A stretch of 64,000 bases of DNA from an uncultured Bacteroidota bacterium (lineage in GTDB: Bacteria; Bacteroidota; Bacteroidia; 2-12-FULL-35-15), in assembly GCA_903926385.1 (NCBI GenBank), contig CAIYIS010000080.1, positions 1 through 64,000 of the forward strand, written 5' to 3'. Below, piece after piece: positions 8,813 through 18,330 of the stretch. The notes beneath the pieces were generated by a model. The model searched no databases. It worked only from the letters and a program-made list of their open reading frames with translations, and was not told the origin of the DNA. Position numbers and translations under genes: made by a program. The number at the start of each line of letters is the position of its first letter. The stretch's first letter is position 1.

Positions 8813-8885
8813 GATAAACCGAAAATAAGTATCCCCTCTTTTCTGCCTATATAAGCAAAAGAAGAGGGGACAAATATGGGTACTT

Positions 8886-10979
8886 TTATTCAATTATTAT
8901 TTTCCTGTTCACAGTATTTTTGTTTTCATCTATTAGTTGAACAAAATAAATTCCCGGTGCTACTCCTAACCTAATCACAGAGGATGAAGTGTTGGACACA
9001 ATTTCGCCAAGCATGTTGAATACTTTTATGCTTGCCAATTTATGCGTTGTACTTGAAACCATAAAATTACCATTTGATGGATTAGGACTGATAATCCAGT
9101 CAGCATTATCCACAGAGTTTTGATTGATGCCAACTGTTGTTTGTCCCGGATAACCAACCACAGTTAAAGCGATAGGCTGAAGGTGGCTGTGCAGTGAATC
9201 GACAGCAAATAACGAATCGCAGTAAGTTTGTGTGCAACCAGCACCATTATTTACTGTTAAGCACAACTGATAAGGACCTCCTCCTAAATAGGAGTGGGTA
9301 GGATGAGCGAGTGTAGAAGTAGTAGTATCACCAAAATCCCAAAGATAGGTTAGATTGGAACCATAAGAAAGATTGGTGATGGTATAAGCATTGGGGTTAC
9401 TACTTGCTGAATCCTGTGCAATATTGAATAAAGCAAGACAGGAATTAAGTGTACCCGAAACATTGATTGTATCGCAGGATGTACTACTGCATAGTCCTAT
9501 ACTAGATGTTAAGCAAACTGTATAAGTTCCCGCTGCACCGTAAGTATGAGTTGGATTCAGAAGTGAGGAAACGTTTCCATCTCCAAAATCCCACGCGTAA
9601 GTTAATCCTAGCGCTGAGGTGGGGTTATACGTCCAAACAGACAATGCGGAGGTAGAATCTGGAATAACAGTAATACTTCCTGTGGATGGTCCACCACCCA
9701 TTACAGCTAAGGAAGTTGTTGGTCCTGTTCCGCAAGTGTTGTTTGCATTAACAGTTATATAACCTAAACCTAACGGAGGTGCAATAGCAACTACAATAGA
9801 ATTAGTCCCCGCCCCTGAAAGCATTGTCATAGATGTTGGAAGTGTCCAGTTATAAAACATTACATTGGCAATAGGAGTGCACGTATAAGAAGCAGTTGTC
9901 AAACCGCACAATGCTGTTGGACCATAAATAAATGTTGAGTCAGGACCCGTACTAATAGTAATGATATTCGAGGCCGTCACGGCAGGGCAACCACCTGATG
10001 CCATTATGGTATTGGTAACCGTATATGTTCCTAGAGCGGATGCTGACACAGCAACTATTCCGGTAATTGGATTAATTGCCAATCCAGCTGTTGCAGAGAA
10101 TGTGCCTGCAATTCCACCACCTGAAAATGTAGGTAAAGCATCTAGTCCGTTCGCGCAATACGGATTACTTGTATAACTAAAGGTAGCAATCTGTTGAGCT
10201 ATTATTGAAAGATTAAATGTACTTGAATTTGGACACATACCCGAAGTAGTATAGGTTACTGTATAAGTTCCAGGAGTACTTACCGCTAAATTAATTTCTC
10301 CCGTTATATAATCGATAGCCATTCCCATTGGAGAAACACTAAACACCCCTCCTATTTGACCGGTAATTGTAGGTATTGGATTGGCTCCGCTATTACAGTA
10401 CACATTGCTACTATAATTAAACGAAGCATCATCCAGGGGATTTACAGTAACAGAGGTCACCGAATTACCAATACATCCGTTTTGGTCGGTAACAGTAAGT
10501 GTGTAGGTGACTGCTGAGGTTGGGCATATTGTAGGATTTTGAACGGTTGGGAAATTAAGATAGCTAGCAGGTGCCCAGTTGTAAGTGTAGGGCGGAGCAC
10601 CTCCGGTAACGGTTCCGGACACCGCAATACAGCTTCCGGAACAAACAGACATAGAAGCCGGCATAGCTGGAGTGATAGGCCCCGGTTGGCCTATTGTGGC
10701 ATTGGCTGTGGCAGTCGACATATCGGCACTGTCGGTAACGGTTAATGTGTATGTACCTGGACAAAGTGAGGTAAGGTTTGTTCCTGCAGCAGTGTAAGTC
10801 GATGGACCAGCCCATGAATAACCGAATGGCCCAACTCCTCCGGTTACGGAGCCTACAGCCGTACCATTACAACTGTTATAACAGGTAGCAGGAGTTGAAG
10901 TGATGGCAGCAACATGTCCCGATGCAAAAGCAGTAACACTTAGTATCGCTGCTAATAATGTGAATGTAATTTTTTTCAT
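8886..10979 (-). CDS. T9SS-secreted surface protein with SprB-like and PKD repeats
   Basis: Exported protein of 697 residues with a signal peptide ending near AFASG. An N-terminal SprB-like/PKD-like repeat region (about 20-180: GTAVGSVTGGVGPFGYSW and related units with TYTLTVTD) is followed by cysteine-bearing Ig-like modules. Two PKD domains follow at about 440-600, each with a WDFGD core. The last 80 residues are a T9SS type A sorting domain (SPNPSNGNF, IKVFNMLGE, GIYFVQL). It is probably a surface adhesin or matrix protein. The second PKD domain and linker are nearly identical to those of the gene ending at 13498, which implies recent duplication or gene conversion. Confidence 0.88.
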   Translation of the reverse strand: MKKITFTLLAAILSVTAFASGHVAAITSTPATCYNSCNGTAVGSVTGGVGPFGYSWAGPSTYTAAGTNLTSLCPGTYTLTVTDSADMSTATANATIGQPGPITPAMPASMSVCSGSCIAVSGTVTGGAPPYTYNWAPASYLNFPTVQNPTICPTSAVTYTLTVTDQNGCIGNSVTSVTVNPLDDASFNYSSNVYCNSGANPIPTITGQIGGVFSVSPMGMAIDYITGEINLAVSTPGTYTVTYTTSGMCPNSSTFNLSIIAQQIATFSYTSNPYCANGLDALPTFSGGGIAGTFSATAGLAINPITGIVAVSASALGTYTVTNTIMASGGCPAVTASNIITISTGPDSTFIYGPTALCGLTTASYTCTPIANVMFYNWTLPTSMTMLSGAGTNSIVVAIAPPLGLGYITVNANNTCGTGPTTSLAVMGGGPSTGSITVIPDSTSALSVWTYNPTSALGLTYAWDFGDGNVSSLLNPTHTYGAAGTYTVCLTSSIGLCSSTSCDTINVSGTLNSCLALFNIAQDSASSNPNAYTITNLSYGSNLTYLWDFGDTTTSTLAHPTHSYLGGGPYQLCLTVNNGAGCTQTYCDSLFAVDSLHSHLQPIALTVVGYPGQTTVGINQNSVDNADWIISPNPSNGNFMVSSTTHKLASIKVFNMLGEIVSNTSSSVIRLGVAPGIYFVQLIDENKNTVNRKIIIE

Positions 10980-11208
10980 TTTGTTTTTGTTTTAATCCTC
11001 TCGCAGAAGTTTTTTTCTTTCATCAGGAAGAAAATTTATCCAGCTTGAAGTGATTTATATTCATTTTAAATGATGCTTTCCCTCTATTTTTTCTTCTTTT
11101 TGGAGAAAATGACGAAGAGGGGATGTCACTCTACTACTGTCAAATTGTCACAAATTACCCCTTTTCGTGTTTTCGATGCAAAAACACTCAAAGATATAAC
11201 TTTACGAG

Positions 11209-11376
11209 GCTGTTTCAGTATTTATAACCCCAAAATCATCACCGCCAACTGCCGTTTAAGTTTTAAAACCCCTGTTGGTATATCCGCCAACTGCCATTTA
11301 AGTTTTAAAACCCCTGTTGGCGGTTCCGAAAAAACTCATTTTAAAACCAAAATGGAGGCTGTTAGCTATCGCAACT
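11209..11376. repeat. 42-bp-period intergenic tandem array (4 units)
   Basis: Units start at 11209, 11251 and 11293, exactly 42 bp apart. A degenerate fourth begins near 11337. Units 2 and 3 differ at only a few positions and share TTTAAGTTTTAAAACCCCTG; each unit ends with or near CCGCCAACT. Because 42 is a multiple of three, a plus-strand frame from 11070 to 11378 stays open through it with 14-residue repeats. That frame has no homology I recognise, so I treat the locus as a repeat rather than a gene. It lies in the 535-bp gap between two T9SS genes, upstream of the one starting at 10979. Confidence 0.7.
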
Positions 11377-11514
11377 GACCAATTTTTCGATTGCCAGACT
11401 GGCAAATACTCCAACTATTCTATTGAACAATTTAATAATAGGCAAACTGTTCTAAAGTTTCTCATTTCACCCAACTCCTCCTAATTTGCGAATAGAGGGA
11501 GTTGGGTTTAAGTC

Positions 11515-13356
11515 TTACTCTTTGGTTACTTTTTTATTTACAACACCCAAATCGGTACTTATTTGAACAAAATAAATTCCTTTTGCTACTTTTGATAAAT
11601 CAATTGAAACCTCTCCTGATTTTCCCGAAGGGGAAGAAATACTGTACACAAGTTCTCCCATCAAATTAAATACTTTTACACTATTCACTTGATTTTTGGA
11701 ATCTGAAATATGGAAAATTCCGGAAGATGGATTAGGATAAATTTCCACTGCATCATTGGTTATTGCCAATTGATTTACACCTACGGTAGAGGAAAGTGTG
11801 CTGGTAACCCTATTGGTAAGCACGGCCGGATTGGAATCGAAATAAATACTTGCTCTGTTTTGAATAACAGTGCCCGATGGCAAAGCCGATTGAAGCGCAA
11901 CTTTAAAACGGATGTATCCGTGACTTGCCGGCTCATTGCTGATGTAATCGGCCAGATAAATATTATTAAAATCGAATTGAACAACTCCCGGAGCAATCCA
12001 TTTTGGCGAAGCCGTATTACTGCTTCCCAGTATGGTTAAACTAACAGGGGTAATGTTTGCATCCAATGTGTCAATCACCGAAATGTTATAAGCCACAGCA
12101 GTTCCGGTGTTCTGAAAATGGATGGTGTAAGTCAGTTCGCTGGTAGCAACTGGTATGTATCCGGCTGCGCTAACTCCTTTTGGTGTTACCTCTTTTAAAT
12201 TCGGGTCGTAAGAGTTTACCACCGGCAAACAAATGGTGTAATCGTTATTTCCTGCATCTACATCACCAACCGGAACATTAGTAAACACACGGAAACAAAG
12301 TGTGTCCCCAATCACCACATTGCCATTAGGCGTTAAATAAATGGAAGAGAAAAAGCTGTTCCAATACGCACCATTACTCAGATTACTCAAGTTGGTGTAA
12401 TTCCAGATTAAAGTATCACCGTTGATGTAGTTAGGTAAATTGGTGCTCAATCCGGCATTGTAAGTAACATTGGCATCCAGCACCAATTTTAATGTTCCCG
12501 AAGCCGCATTGCAACCTATATTGCTAACATAAGGAAAAAGATAAAACGGAATGTTTGGTCTTACCACTCCGGCCGAACCCGCCCAGCACTGAACATCCAT
12601 TAACGATGTGCATTGCAACGAAAAGTCTAAACCTGTTCCGGGCAATGCACTGCTGGTATAACTGGTAGGACTGCAAGTGGTGTAAGGAAAGATAAACTGA
12701 TAGTTATTGCCAATGCTAACATTGTAAGAAGTCATCCAGGTTTGTAAAACAGAAGTAGAGTACACTCCCGAAAAATCGGTAGAAGTACCGTAACCAACAC
12801 TGGTCATAGAGGTACTGTTCAGGTTTTCGCCTATGGCAACACCCACCGAACTCAGAGCTACATCGCCTGTGTTATAGGTACAATCGCTATTGTAATCAAC
12901 ATACACCTGCCCAGTAACAGTTGAATAAAGGCAAGGATTAGGTACAGGCACCTGATTAAAATTATAAATATTGTACACCGTATCTGGTCCTGATATTACT
13001 TTATTAGGAGGGCCAAAAAAAGTAGCAACGCCTCCGCTTACCATATCATCAGTAACAATACCAAAAGCATTAGGCACAGGCACCATCACTGTCCAAGGAT
13101 TTTGCCCGGATGAATTGATAATATTGTACACCACAAATCCTCCCGTTTGGTCTTTGATGGTTATTTCATCGCCCACAAACGAATTTTGAACAGTAATGTT
13201 GTACATCATCTGAAACATGGAGGCACATTGTGTAGAATCGTGATTTCCCTGCGGAAGTGCCATGACAGTTACATCGCCCTGTGTGAATACTTGTGCATTG
13301 ACTTTTGAAAACGATGCAACGGTGATAATGCTGAGTAAAAGGTAAAATTTTTTCAT
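11515..13356 (-). CDS. T9SS-secreted protein with DUF11/DUF7619-like domain
   Basis: Exported protein of 613 residues from the ATG at 13356 (MKKFYLLLSIITVASF, cleavage near VNAQ). The in-frame start 7 codons upstream would put RPKKIK before the signal peptide. It contains an SdrD-B-like segment near 150-190 (VYVDYNSDCTYNTGD) and a DUF11/DUF7619-type region at about 390-530 (LTYTIHFQNTGTAVAYNISV and later RFKVALQSALPSGT). It ends with a type A sorting domain (YPNPSSGIFHIS, GIYFVQI). It is likely surface-exposed, with an unknown ligand. It shares strand and sorting-domain type with its two flanking genes but has separate intergenic regions on both sides. Confidence 0.86.
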   Translation of the reverse strand: MKKFYLLLSIITVASFSKVNAQVFTQGDVTVMALPQGNHDSTQCASMFQMMYNITVQNSFVGDEITIKDQTGGFVVYNIINSSGQNPWTVMVPVPNAFGIVTDDMVSGGVATFFGPPNKVISGPDTVYNIYNFNQVPVPNPCLYSTVTGQVYVDYNSDCTYNTGDVALSSVGVAIGENLNSTSMTSVGYGTSTDFSGVYSTSVLQTWMTSYNVSIGNNYQFIFPYTTCSPTSYTSSALPGTGLDFSLQCTSLMDVQCWAGSAGVVRPNIPFYLFPYVSNIGCNAASGTLKLVLDANVTYNAGLSTNLPNYINGDTLIWNYTNLSNLSNGAYWNSFFSSIYLTPNGNVVIGDTLCFRVFTNVPVGDVDAGNNDYTICLPVVNSYDPNLKEVTPKGVSAAGYIPVATSELTYTIHFQNTGTAVAYNISVIDTLDANITPVSLTILGSSNTASPKWIAPGVVQFDFNNIYLADYISNEPASHGYIRFKVALQSALPSGTVIQNRASIYFDSNPAVLTNRVTSTLSSTVGVNQLAITNDAVEIYPNPSSGIFHISDSKNQVNSVKVFNLMGELVYSISSPSGKSGEVSIDLSKVAKGIYFVQISTDLGVVNKKVTKE

Positions 13357-13371
13357 TTTGATTTTTTTGGG

Positions 13372-13494
13372 CCTCACCCCCGGCCCCTCTCCAAAGGAGA
13401 GGGGTGACGGAAGCTAAAGCAGATTAATTATTAATTGTTTTACTTTTCTCACCTAACTCCCCCTCTCTTGTGGAGAGGGGATAAAGGGGTGAGG
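13372..13494. repeat. Nested-hairpin intergenic element
   Basis: An outer 9-bp inverted repeat (CCTCACCCC 13372-13380, GGGGTGAGG 13486-13494) encloses two GC-rich hairpins. These are CCCCTCTCC-AAA-GGAGAGGGG at 13384-13404 and CCCCTCTC/GAGAGGGG at 13460-13480. The composition is far more GC-rich than its surroundings. I recall C/T-rich palindromes of this kind as common dispersed intergenic repeats in Bacteroidota. It fills the gap between two minus-strand T9SS genes and may act as a terminator or mRNA stabiliser. Confidence 0.6.
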
Positions 13495-13497
13495 TGA

Positions 13498-15492
13498 TTA
13501 TTGTTTAATTATTCTCTTGTTTATAATACTCTTATTCGAATCTGTAATTTGTACGAAATAAATTCCGTTTGCTTCTTTTGATAAATCAACAACAGTCCCT
13601 CCTGTCCTTCCAGAAGCAAAGGAAGTACTGTAAATAAGTTCACCAAAAATGTTGAATACTTTCACGGTGTTAATCTGAAATTTGGAATCTGAAATCTGGA
13701 ATATTCCGTTAGATGGATTAGGATAAATTTCTATTTCCTCTTGGGTATATCCTGCTTGATTCACTCCAACAGTTGTTCCTGGTCCAGAAGGACCATCTAC
13801 TATATTAATAGCAATAGGCTGAAGGTGGCTGTGCAAAGAATCGACAGCAAAAAGCGAATCGCAGAAAGTACTTGTACAACCTGCACCGTTATCAACCGTC
13901 AAACATAACTGATATGGCCCACCACCTATATAAGTATGCACAGGATGCTGTGCAGTGGAAGTAGTGGTATCTCCAAAATCCCATAGATAAGTTAAGTTGC
14001 TTCCATAAGATAAATCGGTAATGATATAATCGTTAGGATTAGAAGAGCTGGCATCCGAAGAAATATTATACAAAGCCATGCAAGTATTTAAAGCACCTGA
14101 AACATTAAGGGTATGGCAAGTGATGGCAGCGCATGCTCCTGCACTTTCGGTTAGGCAAACAGTATATATTCCGGCTGTAGAGTAGGTGTGAACAGGCGAT
14201 GCAACTGTTGAGAATGCACTGCCGTCACCAAAGTCCCAACTGTATGTATAGCCACTTCCGGTAGAAGCATTAAATGCCCAATAACTAAGTGCATTGGTGG
14301 AGTCAGCTACCAGAGTAAAGTTAGGTGAAACCATGGCAGGATTAACAATAACGGTATATTGCAGGGTTTGCTGTCCCGGAATAGGACAAACATTGTCCGT
14401 AACATGAACTGAAAAATGATTAATGGACGAAGAAACAGAAGCTGGAGTCCAGCTTACAGTAAGTGTTAAAGGATTTGTTCCGCTAGGAGTAATTACAGCA
14501 CCGATTAATTGCTGTGCGATATTACTTGAATACGTTAATACATTAGCCAAATCGGGATCGGTAAAGGTTACATCAAAAGTAAAAGGCATGTTTTCGCACA
14601 CCTGAATGGTATTACTATTTATAACCGATATACCCGAACCTGTAGGATTTGTAATCGCACCACTTCCCGATGTTACAGTTTGATTGGTTCCGTTTACTAC
14701 ATTCATCTGAATATCTCGTATTACTTTACCAATAATAACTCCAGACGAATTTCGTTGAGTAACCAAAACAGAAATAATAAAAGTACCAATAGTGGAAGGT
14801 GTAAACTGAATTAACCCTGTAGAAGAATTGATAGTAATACCGCTTACAGGAACTGCACCCGAATAACCCATGGCATACATTACCGAAGTGGTTGCATCGG
14901 TGGACATAGCGCTAATAAATGAATAGGAAAGCGAATCACCTGAATGCCCCATTACTAATGGGAAGTATTGCACAGCTTGTCCTACGGAATAATATGGGAA
15001 AGGCAATGAATTGAAATAGGGTGACTCGTTATTGGGAGCATCCACACTATTGAGCATAGCGTAAAAAGTACTACTTTCCATATTGGGAGCATTAATGGTT
15101 GCACTACGACAGCAATCGGTAAAATTAAATACCCAACTGTTACAAGCTCCAGGCAAGGTAACCACTCCTGAATACACATTTTTATAAAGTCCGGGATACG
15201 ACCCACCACTGCAAGTGGTAAGGGCTGTAGGGCAAAGTTGCGATACTTCATAAGCAGTATCGAGGTTAACAGTAAAATTGACGTCTGTAAACGAACATGA
15301 ATTGCTTGTACTCATATTGGCCGTTGTACCCGGATTTAATCCCATACAATCCCAGTAAAGAACCAGTGTAACTTTATACTGATTTAAGGCAACGGCCTGA
15401 TAACTCACTTCTCCCCCTGTAATGTGCGATGCTAAAGATATAGTTGAATTGAAAATAAAAATTGAAACTAGTGCTAGTAATGTTTTCTTCAT
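13498..15492 (-). CDS. T9SS-secreted PKD-domain adhesin-like protein
   Basis: Exported protein of 664 residues with a signal peptide ending near ISLASH. The N-terminal region (about 20-200, beginning SHITGGEVSYQAV with YKVTLVLYWDC) is the type found at the start of many gliding-associated Bacteroidota adhesins and is cysteine-rich. Cadherin/Ig-like modules follow (about 230-380). Two PKD domains come next (SWDFGDGSA, LWDFGDTTT; about 390-570), then a type A sorting domain (YPNPSNGIFQIS, GIYFVQI). The second PKD domain plus the linker FAVDSLHSHLQPIA is almost the same as in the gene at 8886-10979. Function is probably adhesion or surface motility; no gliding genes are in the window. Confidence 0.88.
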   Translation of the reverse strand: MKKTLLALVSIFIFNSTISLASHITGGEVSYQAVALNQYKVTLVLYWDCMGLNPGTTANMSTSNSCSFTDVNFTVNLDTAYEVSQLCPTALTTCSGGSYPGLYKNVYSGVVTLPGACNSWVFNFTDCCRSATINAPNMESSTFYAMLNSVDAPNNESPYFNSLPFPYYSVGQAVQYFPLVMGHSGDSLSYSFISAMSTDATTSVMYAMGYSGAVPVSGITINSSTGLIQFTPSTIGTFIISVLVTQRNSSGVIIGKVIRDIQMNVVNGTNQTVTSGSGAITNPTGSGISVINSNTIQVCENMPFTFDVTFTDPDLANVLTYSSNIAQQLIGAVITPSGTNPLTLTVSWTPASVSSSINHFSVHVTDNVCPIPGQQTLQYTVIVNPAMVSPNFTLVADSTNALSYWAFNASTGSGYTYSWDFGDGSAFSTVASPVHTYSTAGIYTVCLTESAGACAAITCHTLNVSGALNTCMALYNISSDASSSNPNDYIITDLSYGSNLTYLWDFGDTTTSTAQHPVHTYIGGGPYQLCLTVDNGAGCTSTFCDSLFAVDSLHSHLQPIAINIVDGPSGPGTTVGVNQAGYTQEEIEIYPNPSNGIFQISDSKFQINTVKVFNIFGELIYSTSFASGRTGGTVVDLSKEANGIYFVQITDSNKSIINKRIIKQ

Positions 15493-15635
15493 ACTTTTTA
15501 ATTAATTGAACAATGTATTATTAATAAGTTTTATGTTATGATTCATTTCAAAAACCAAATATAGGTTTTCTTTGTATTATAATAGATGTTTTAAATATAA
15601 AATTGGTTGCATTTAAAACAAAAAAAGTTTTTTAT

Positions 15636-16196
15636 ATGAATTACATCGACATTATTCTGTGTATTCCTTTGGTTTGGGGTCTTTACAAAGGCTTTACTAA
15701 AGGACTGATTATCGAAGCTGCATCTTTGGTGGCATTTGGTTGCGGAGTGTGGGGAGGTATTCATTTTTCCGACTTTGTGGCAGCCCGAATTGGCACCACT
15801 TTTCATTGGAATTCGCCTTATTTACCTATCATTTCGTTTGCGGTTACTTTTTTGGCCATTATTATACTTGTTTATTTTATTGCCAAACTAATTCAGAAAA
15901 TGGTGGACGGAATGGCCTTGAGCACCATCAACAAAATATGCGGAGCAGCATTTGGTGCGCTCAAATTTGCCATGGTAATGAGCGTTCTTATATTTGTAAT
16001 GGATGCTGTAGAAAAGTCGTATCCCTTGATTTCGATTAAAACCAAAGAACAATCCTTGCTTTATAAACCCATTGGCAAAATAGCTCCTACATTAATACCT
16101 GCCTTGAATAACAGCAAACTTGGAGAAATGATTCCAAAACCCGATGTGGATGTGGATGTAAAAGTAAAACTCAAGAAGGCTGATGAGGTGAAGTAA
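15636..16196 (+). CDS. CvpA family inner-membrane protein
   Basis: A CvpA-like integral membrane protein (186 residues from the ATG at 15636). The upstream in-frame TTG at 15603 would add 11 polar residues before the first membrane helix. There are four hydrophobic segments: about 4-22, 27-45, 62-85 and 100-120. The N-terminal MNYIDIILCIPLVWGLYKGFTKGLI is typical of Bacteroidota CvpA homologues, and the C-terminus is charged (VDVDVKVKLKK). In E. coli CvpA is needed for colicin V production and envelope-stress tolerance; the role here is unknown. It converges with the MmcQ/YjbR gene. Confidence 0.85.
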   Translation: MNYIDIILCIPLVWGLYKGFTKGLIIEAASLVAFGCGVWGGIHFSDFVAARIGTTFHWNSPYLPIISFAVTFLAIIILVYFIAKLIQKMVDGMALSTINKICGAAFGALKFAMVMSVLIFVMDAVEKSYPLISIKTKEQSLLYKPIGKIAPTLIPALNNSKLGEMIPKPDVDVDVKVKLKKADEVK

Positions 16197-16204
16197 TGTG
16201 TTGT

Positions 16205-16235
16205 TTGAGGTTAAATATCCCTCAACACAATCACA
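16205..16235. terminator. Possible bidirectional terminator between convergent genes
   Basis: TTGAGG and CCTCAA form a 6-bp stem just after the CvpA stop and before the MmcQ/YjbR stop, and outer bases also pair partly (GTGTT/AACAC). The T-runs are weak. Confidence 0.35.
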
Positions 16236-16587
16236 ACCCCTTCCATATCTCTTTTTCCTTTTTGGTTAGGCTTTCTACCACCAGATGATAGGAGTCGGTG
16301 ATCCACTCTTGCAACAGTTGTGAAGAAACAGAGCCATCCACTATAATCGTGTTCCAGTGTTTTTTGTTCATGTGGTAACCCTGAAGTACGCAGGAATATC
16401 GCTCGCGAAGTTCTATGGCTTTTTCAGGATTGCATTTTACATTAAACTGAACAGGATTGTTTTCGAAGCCGGTTAGCAAAAACGCTTTGCCCATTACCTT
16501 AAAAACAAGAGTGTCGGGGCCGAAAGGAAGTGTTTCTTCCACACCTTTTTTAGAAATACAATATTCACGAAGTTCTTCCAGATTCAT
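16231..16587 (-). CDS. MmcQ/YjbR family protein
   Basis: A small cytoplasmic protein of 118 residues from the ATG at 16587 (MNLEELREYCISKKG). The longer frame to 16629 adds 14 residues upstream of the conserved start. It has the MmcQ/YjbR (CyaY-like fold) hallmarks: VEETLPFGPDTLVFKV near residues 15-30, NVKCNPEKAIELRE near 50-60, YHMNKKHWNTI near 72-82 and a C-terminal ITDSYHLVVESL helix. The family is called DNA-binding from structural similarity, and its biochemical role is not known. A minus-strand TAnnTTTG promoter sits at 16608-16615. Confidence 0.9.
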   Translation of the reverse strand: MNLEELREYCISKKGVEETLPFGPDTLVFKVMGKAFLLTGFENNPVQFNVKCNPEKAIELRERYSCVLQGYHMNKKHWNTIIVDGSVSSQLLQEWITDSYHLVVESLTKKEKEIWKGL

Positions 16588-16607
16588 TTTTATTAATTTA
16601 GTGATGC

Positions 16608-16615
16608 CAAAAATA
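16608..16615 (-). promoter_or_regulatory. Promoter -7 box (TAttTTTG) for the MmcQ/YjbR gene
   Basis: Read on the minus strand this is TATTTTTG, a TAnnTTTG match about 20 bp upstream of the ATG at 16587. It supports that start over the longer frame. Confidence 0.5.
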
Positions 16616-16692
16616 AATAAATACCGCAACCCATTATTTTATATTTTTGACAAAATCAAAATTAGCGTATACGTATCTTTACCATTTACAGA

Positions 16693-18237
16693 ATGAAAAA
16701 TAAAATTAAAGAATTAGAAAGTAAAATTGCCGAAGCTCAATTAGGAGGAGGACAAAAACGAATAGACTCTCAACATAAAAAAGGAAAACTAACTGCCCGC
16801 GAACGTATCCATTTTTTGATGGACGAAGGAAGTTTTCAGGAAATAGGAATGATGGTAACCCACCGTTCTACACAGTTTGGATTAGAACGCGAAAAATATT
16901 TGGGTGATGGAGTAATTACAGGATATGGCACCATAAACGGAAGACTGGTATATGTGTTTTCGCAAGACTTTACAGTGTTTGGAGGTTCGTTATCCGAAAC
17001 ATTTGCCGAAAAAATTTGCAAAATAATGGATCTTGCTATGAAAAACGGAGCCCCGTTAATCGGGTTGAACGATAGCGGAGGAGCACGAATTCAGGAAGGA
17101 GTTGTATCGCTAGGGGGATACGCAGATATTTTTTACCGCAACACATTAGCTTCGGGGGTTATTCCTCAATTATCGGCTATTATGGGGCCATGCGCAGGAG
17201 GTGCAGTGTATTCTCCGGCTATTACCGATTTTATTATGATGGTTGAAAACACCTCATACATGTTTGTTACCGGCCCCAATGTGGTAAAAACAGTAACTCA
17301 TGAAGAAGTAACTTCGGAAGAATTAGGTGGTGCATCCACACACTCCACCAAATCCGGTGTTACACATTTTTCTTGTGCCAACGAAATTGAATGCATTAAT
17401 AACATCAAAGCATTATTGAGCTATATGCCTCAAAACTGCGAGGACAGCGCTCCATCGTTAGCTTATGAAACGAGTGGAAACGAAAAACGTCCGCTATTGA
17501 ATGATATTGTGCCTGAAAATCCGAACCAACCGTATGACATGAGAGATGTTATAAACGGAGTGATTGACTCGGACACATTTCTTGAAGTTCACAAAAATTT
17601 TGCAGAAAACATTGTGGTAGGTTTTGCCCGATTGGCGGGTAAGAGTATTGGTATTGTTGCCAATCAGCCAGCATTTCTGGCAGGGGTATTAGATATTAAT
17701 TCGTCTACCAAAGCTGCCCGTTTTGTTCGTTTTTGCGATAGCTTTAATATTCCTTTGCTTGTTTTCGAAGATGTACCGGGCTTTTTGCCGGGAACAGACC
17801 AGGAATGGCATGGCATTATTACCAATGGCGCTAAACTGCTTTATGCATTTTGCGAAGCTACAGTGCCAAGAATTACTGTGATTACACGTAAAGCCTACGG
17901 AGGTGCGTATGATGTGATGAACAGCAAACACATTGGAGCGGATATGAATTATGCATGGCCTTCGGCTGAGATAGCGGTGATGGGCGCTAAAGGTGCTGCC
18001 GAAATTATTTTCAAAGCAGAAATAGCTGCTGCATCCGACCCTGCGGCAAAACTTGCGGAGAAAGAAAAAGAATACATTGAGCATTTTGCTAATCCATATC
18101 GTGCAGCCGAGAGAGGTTATGTGGACGAAGTGATAGTGCCGGAAGACACCAGAGAAAAACTCATCAAAGCATTTGCTATGCTCAAAAATAAAGTAGCCAA
18201 ATTGCCTAGAAAAAAACATGGAAACATTCCTTTATAA
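16693..18237 (+). CDS. Acyl-CoA carboxylase beta subunit (propionyl-CoA carboxylase/methylmalonyl-CoA decarboxylase type)
   Basis: Carboxyltransferase subunit of a biotin-dependent acyl-CoA carboxylase (514 residues). The N-terminal crotonase half carries [16 protein letters not shown] (about 34-49), [14 protein letters not shown] (about 117-130) and the oxyanion-hole segment [13 protein letters not shown] (about 163-175). The C-terminal half has [18 protein letters not shown] (about 312-329), [11 protein letters not shown] (about 357-367) and [19 protein letters not shown] (about 397-415). It transfers carboxyl between carboxybiotin and propionyl- or acetyl-CoA. The biotin carboxylase and BCCP partners are not in the window. 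A near-consensus TATCTTTA box at 16674 could be its promoter. I do not choose between pccB and mmdA. Confidence 0.93.
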   Translation: MKNKIKELESKIAEAQLGGGQKRIDSQHKKGKLTARERIHFLMDEGSFQEIGMMVTHRSTQFGLEREKYLGDGVITGYGTINGRLVYVFSQDFTVFGGSLSETFAEKICKIMDLAMKNGAPLIGLNDSGGARIQEGVVSLGGYADIFYRNTLASGVIPQLSAIMGPCAGGAVYSPAITDFIMMVENTSYMFVTGPNVVKTVTHEEVTSEELGGASTHSTKSGVTHFSCANEIECINNIKALLSYMPQNCEDSAPSLAYETSGNEKRPLLNDIVPENPNQPYDMRDVINGVIDSDTFLEVHKNFAENIVVGFARLAGKSIGIVANQPAFLAGVLDINSSTKAARFVRFCDSFNIPLLVFEDVPGFLPGTDQEWHGIITNGAKLLYAFCEATVPRITVITRKAYGGAYDVMNSKHIGADMNYAWPSAEIAVMGAKGAAEIIFKAEIAAASDPAAKLAEKEKEYIEHFANPYRAAERGYVDEVIVPEDTREKLIKAFAMLKNKVAKLPRKKHGNIPL

Positions 18238-18330
18238 TTGTCGAAAGAAACTGTCTTTTACGCATTATAAATAACAAACGACCAATACCGCTGTGGGGTA
18301 AAACCTGATAGCGGTACTAAATAAAATACC

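Noticed and set aside
8813-8893. Longer start of the lysine-tail protein
   Set aside because: It would overlap the stop of the neighbouring T9SS gene and hide the signal peptide behind 27 residues.
11070-11378. Gene for a 102-residue protein
   Set aside because: The frame is carried by the 42-bp array and a T-rich lead-in; no domain, promoter or conserved start.
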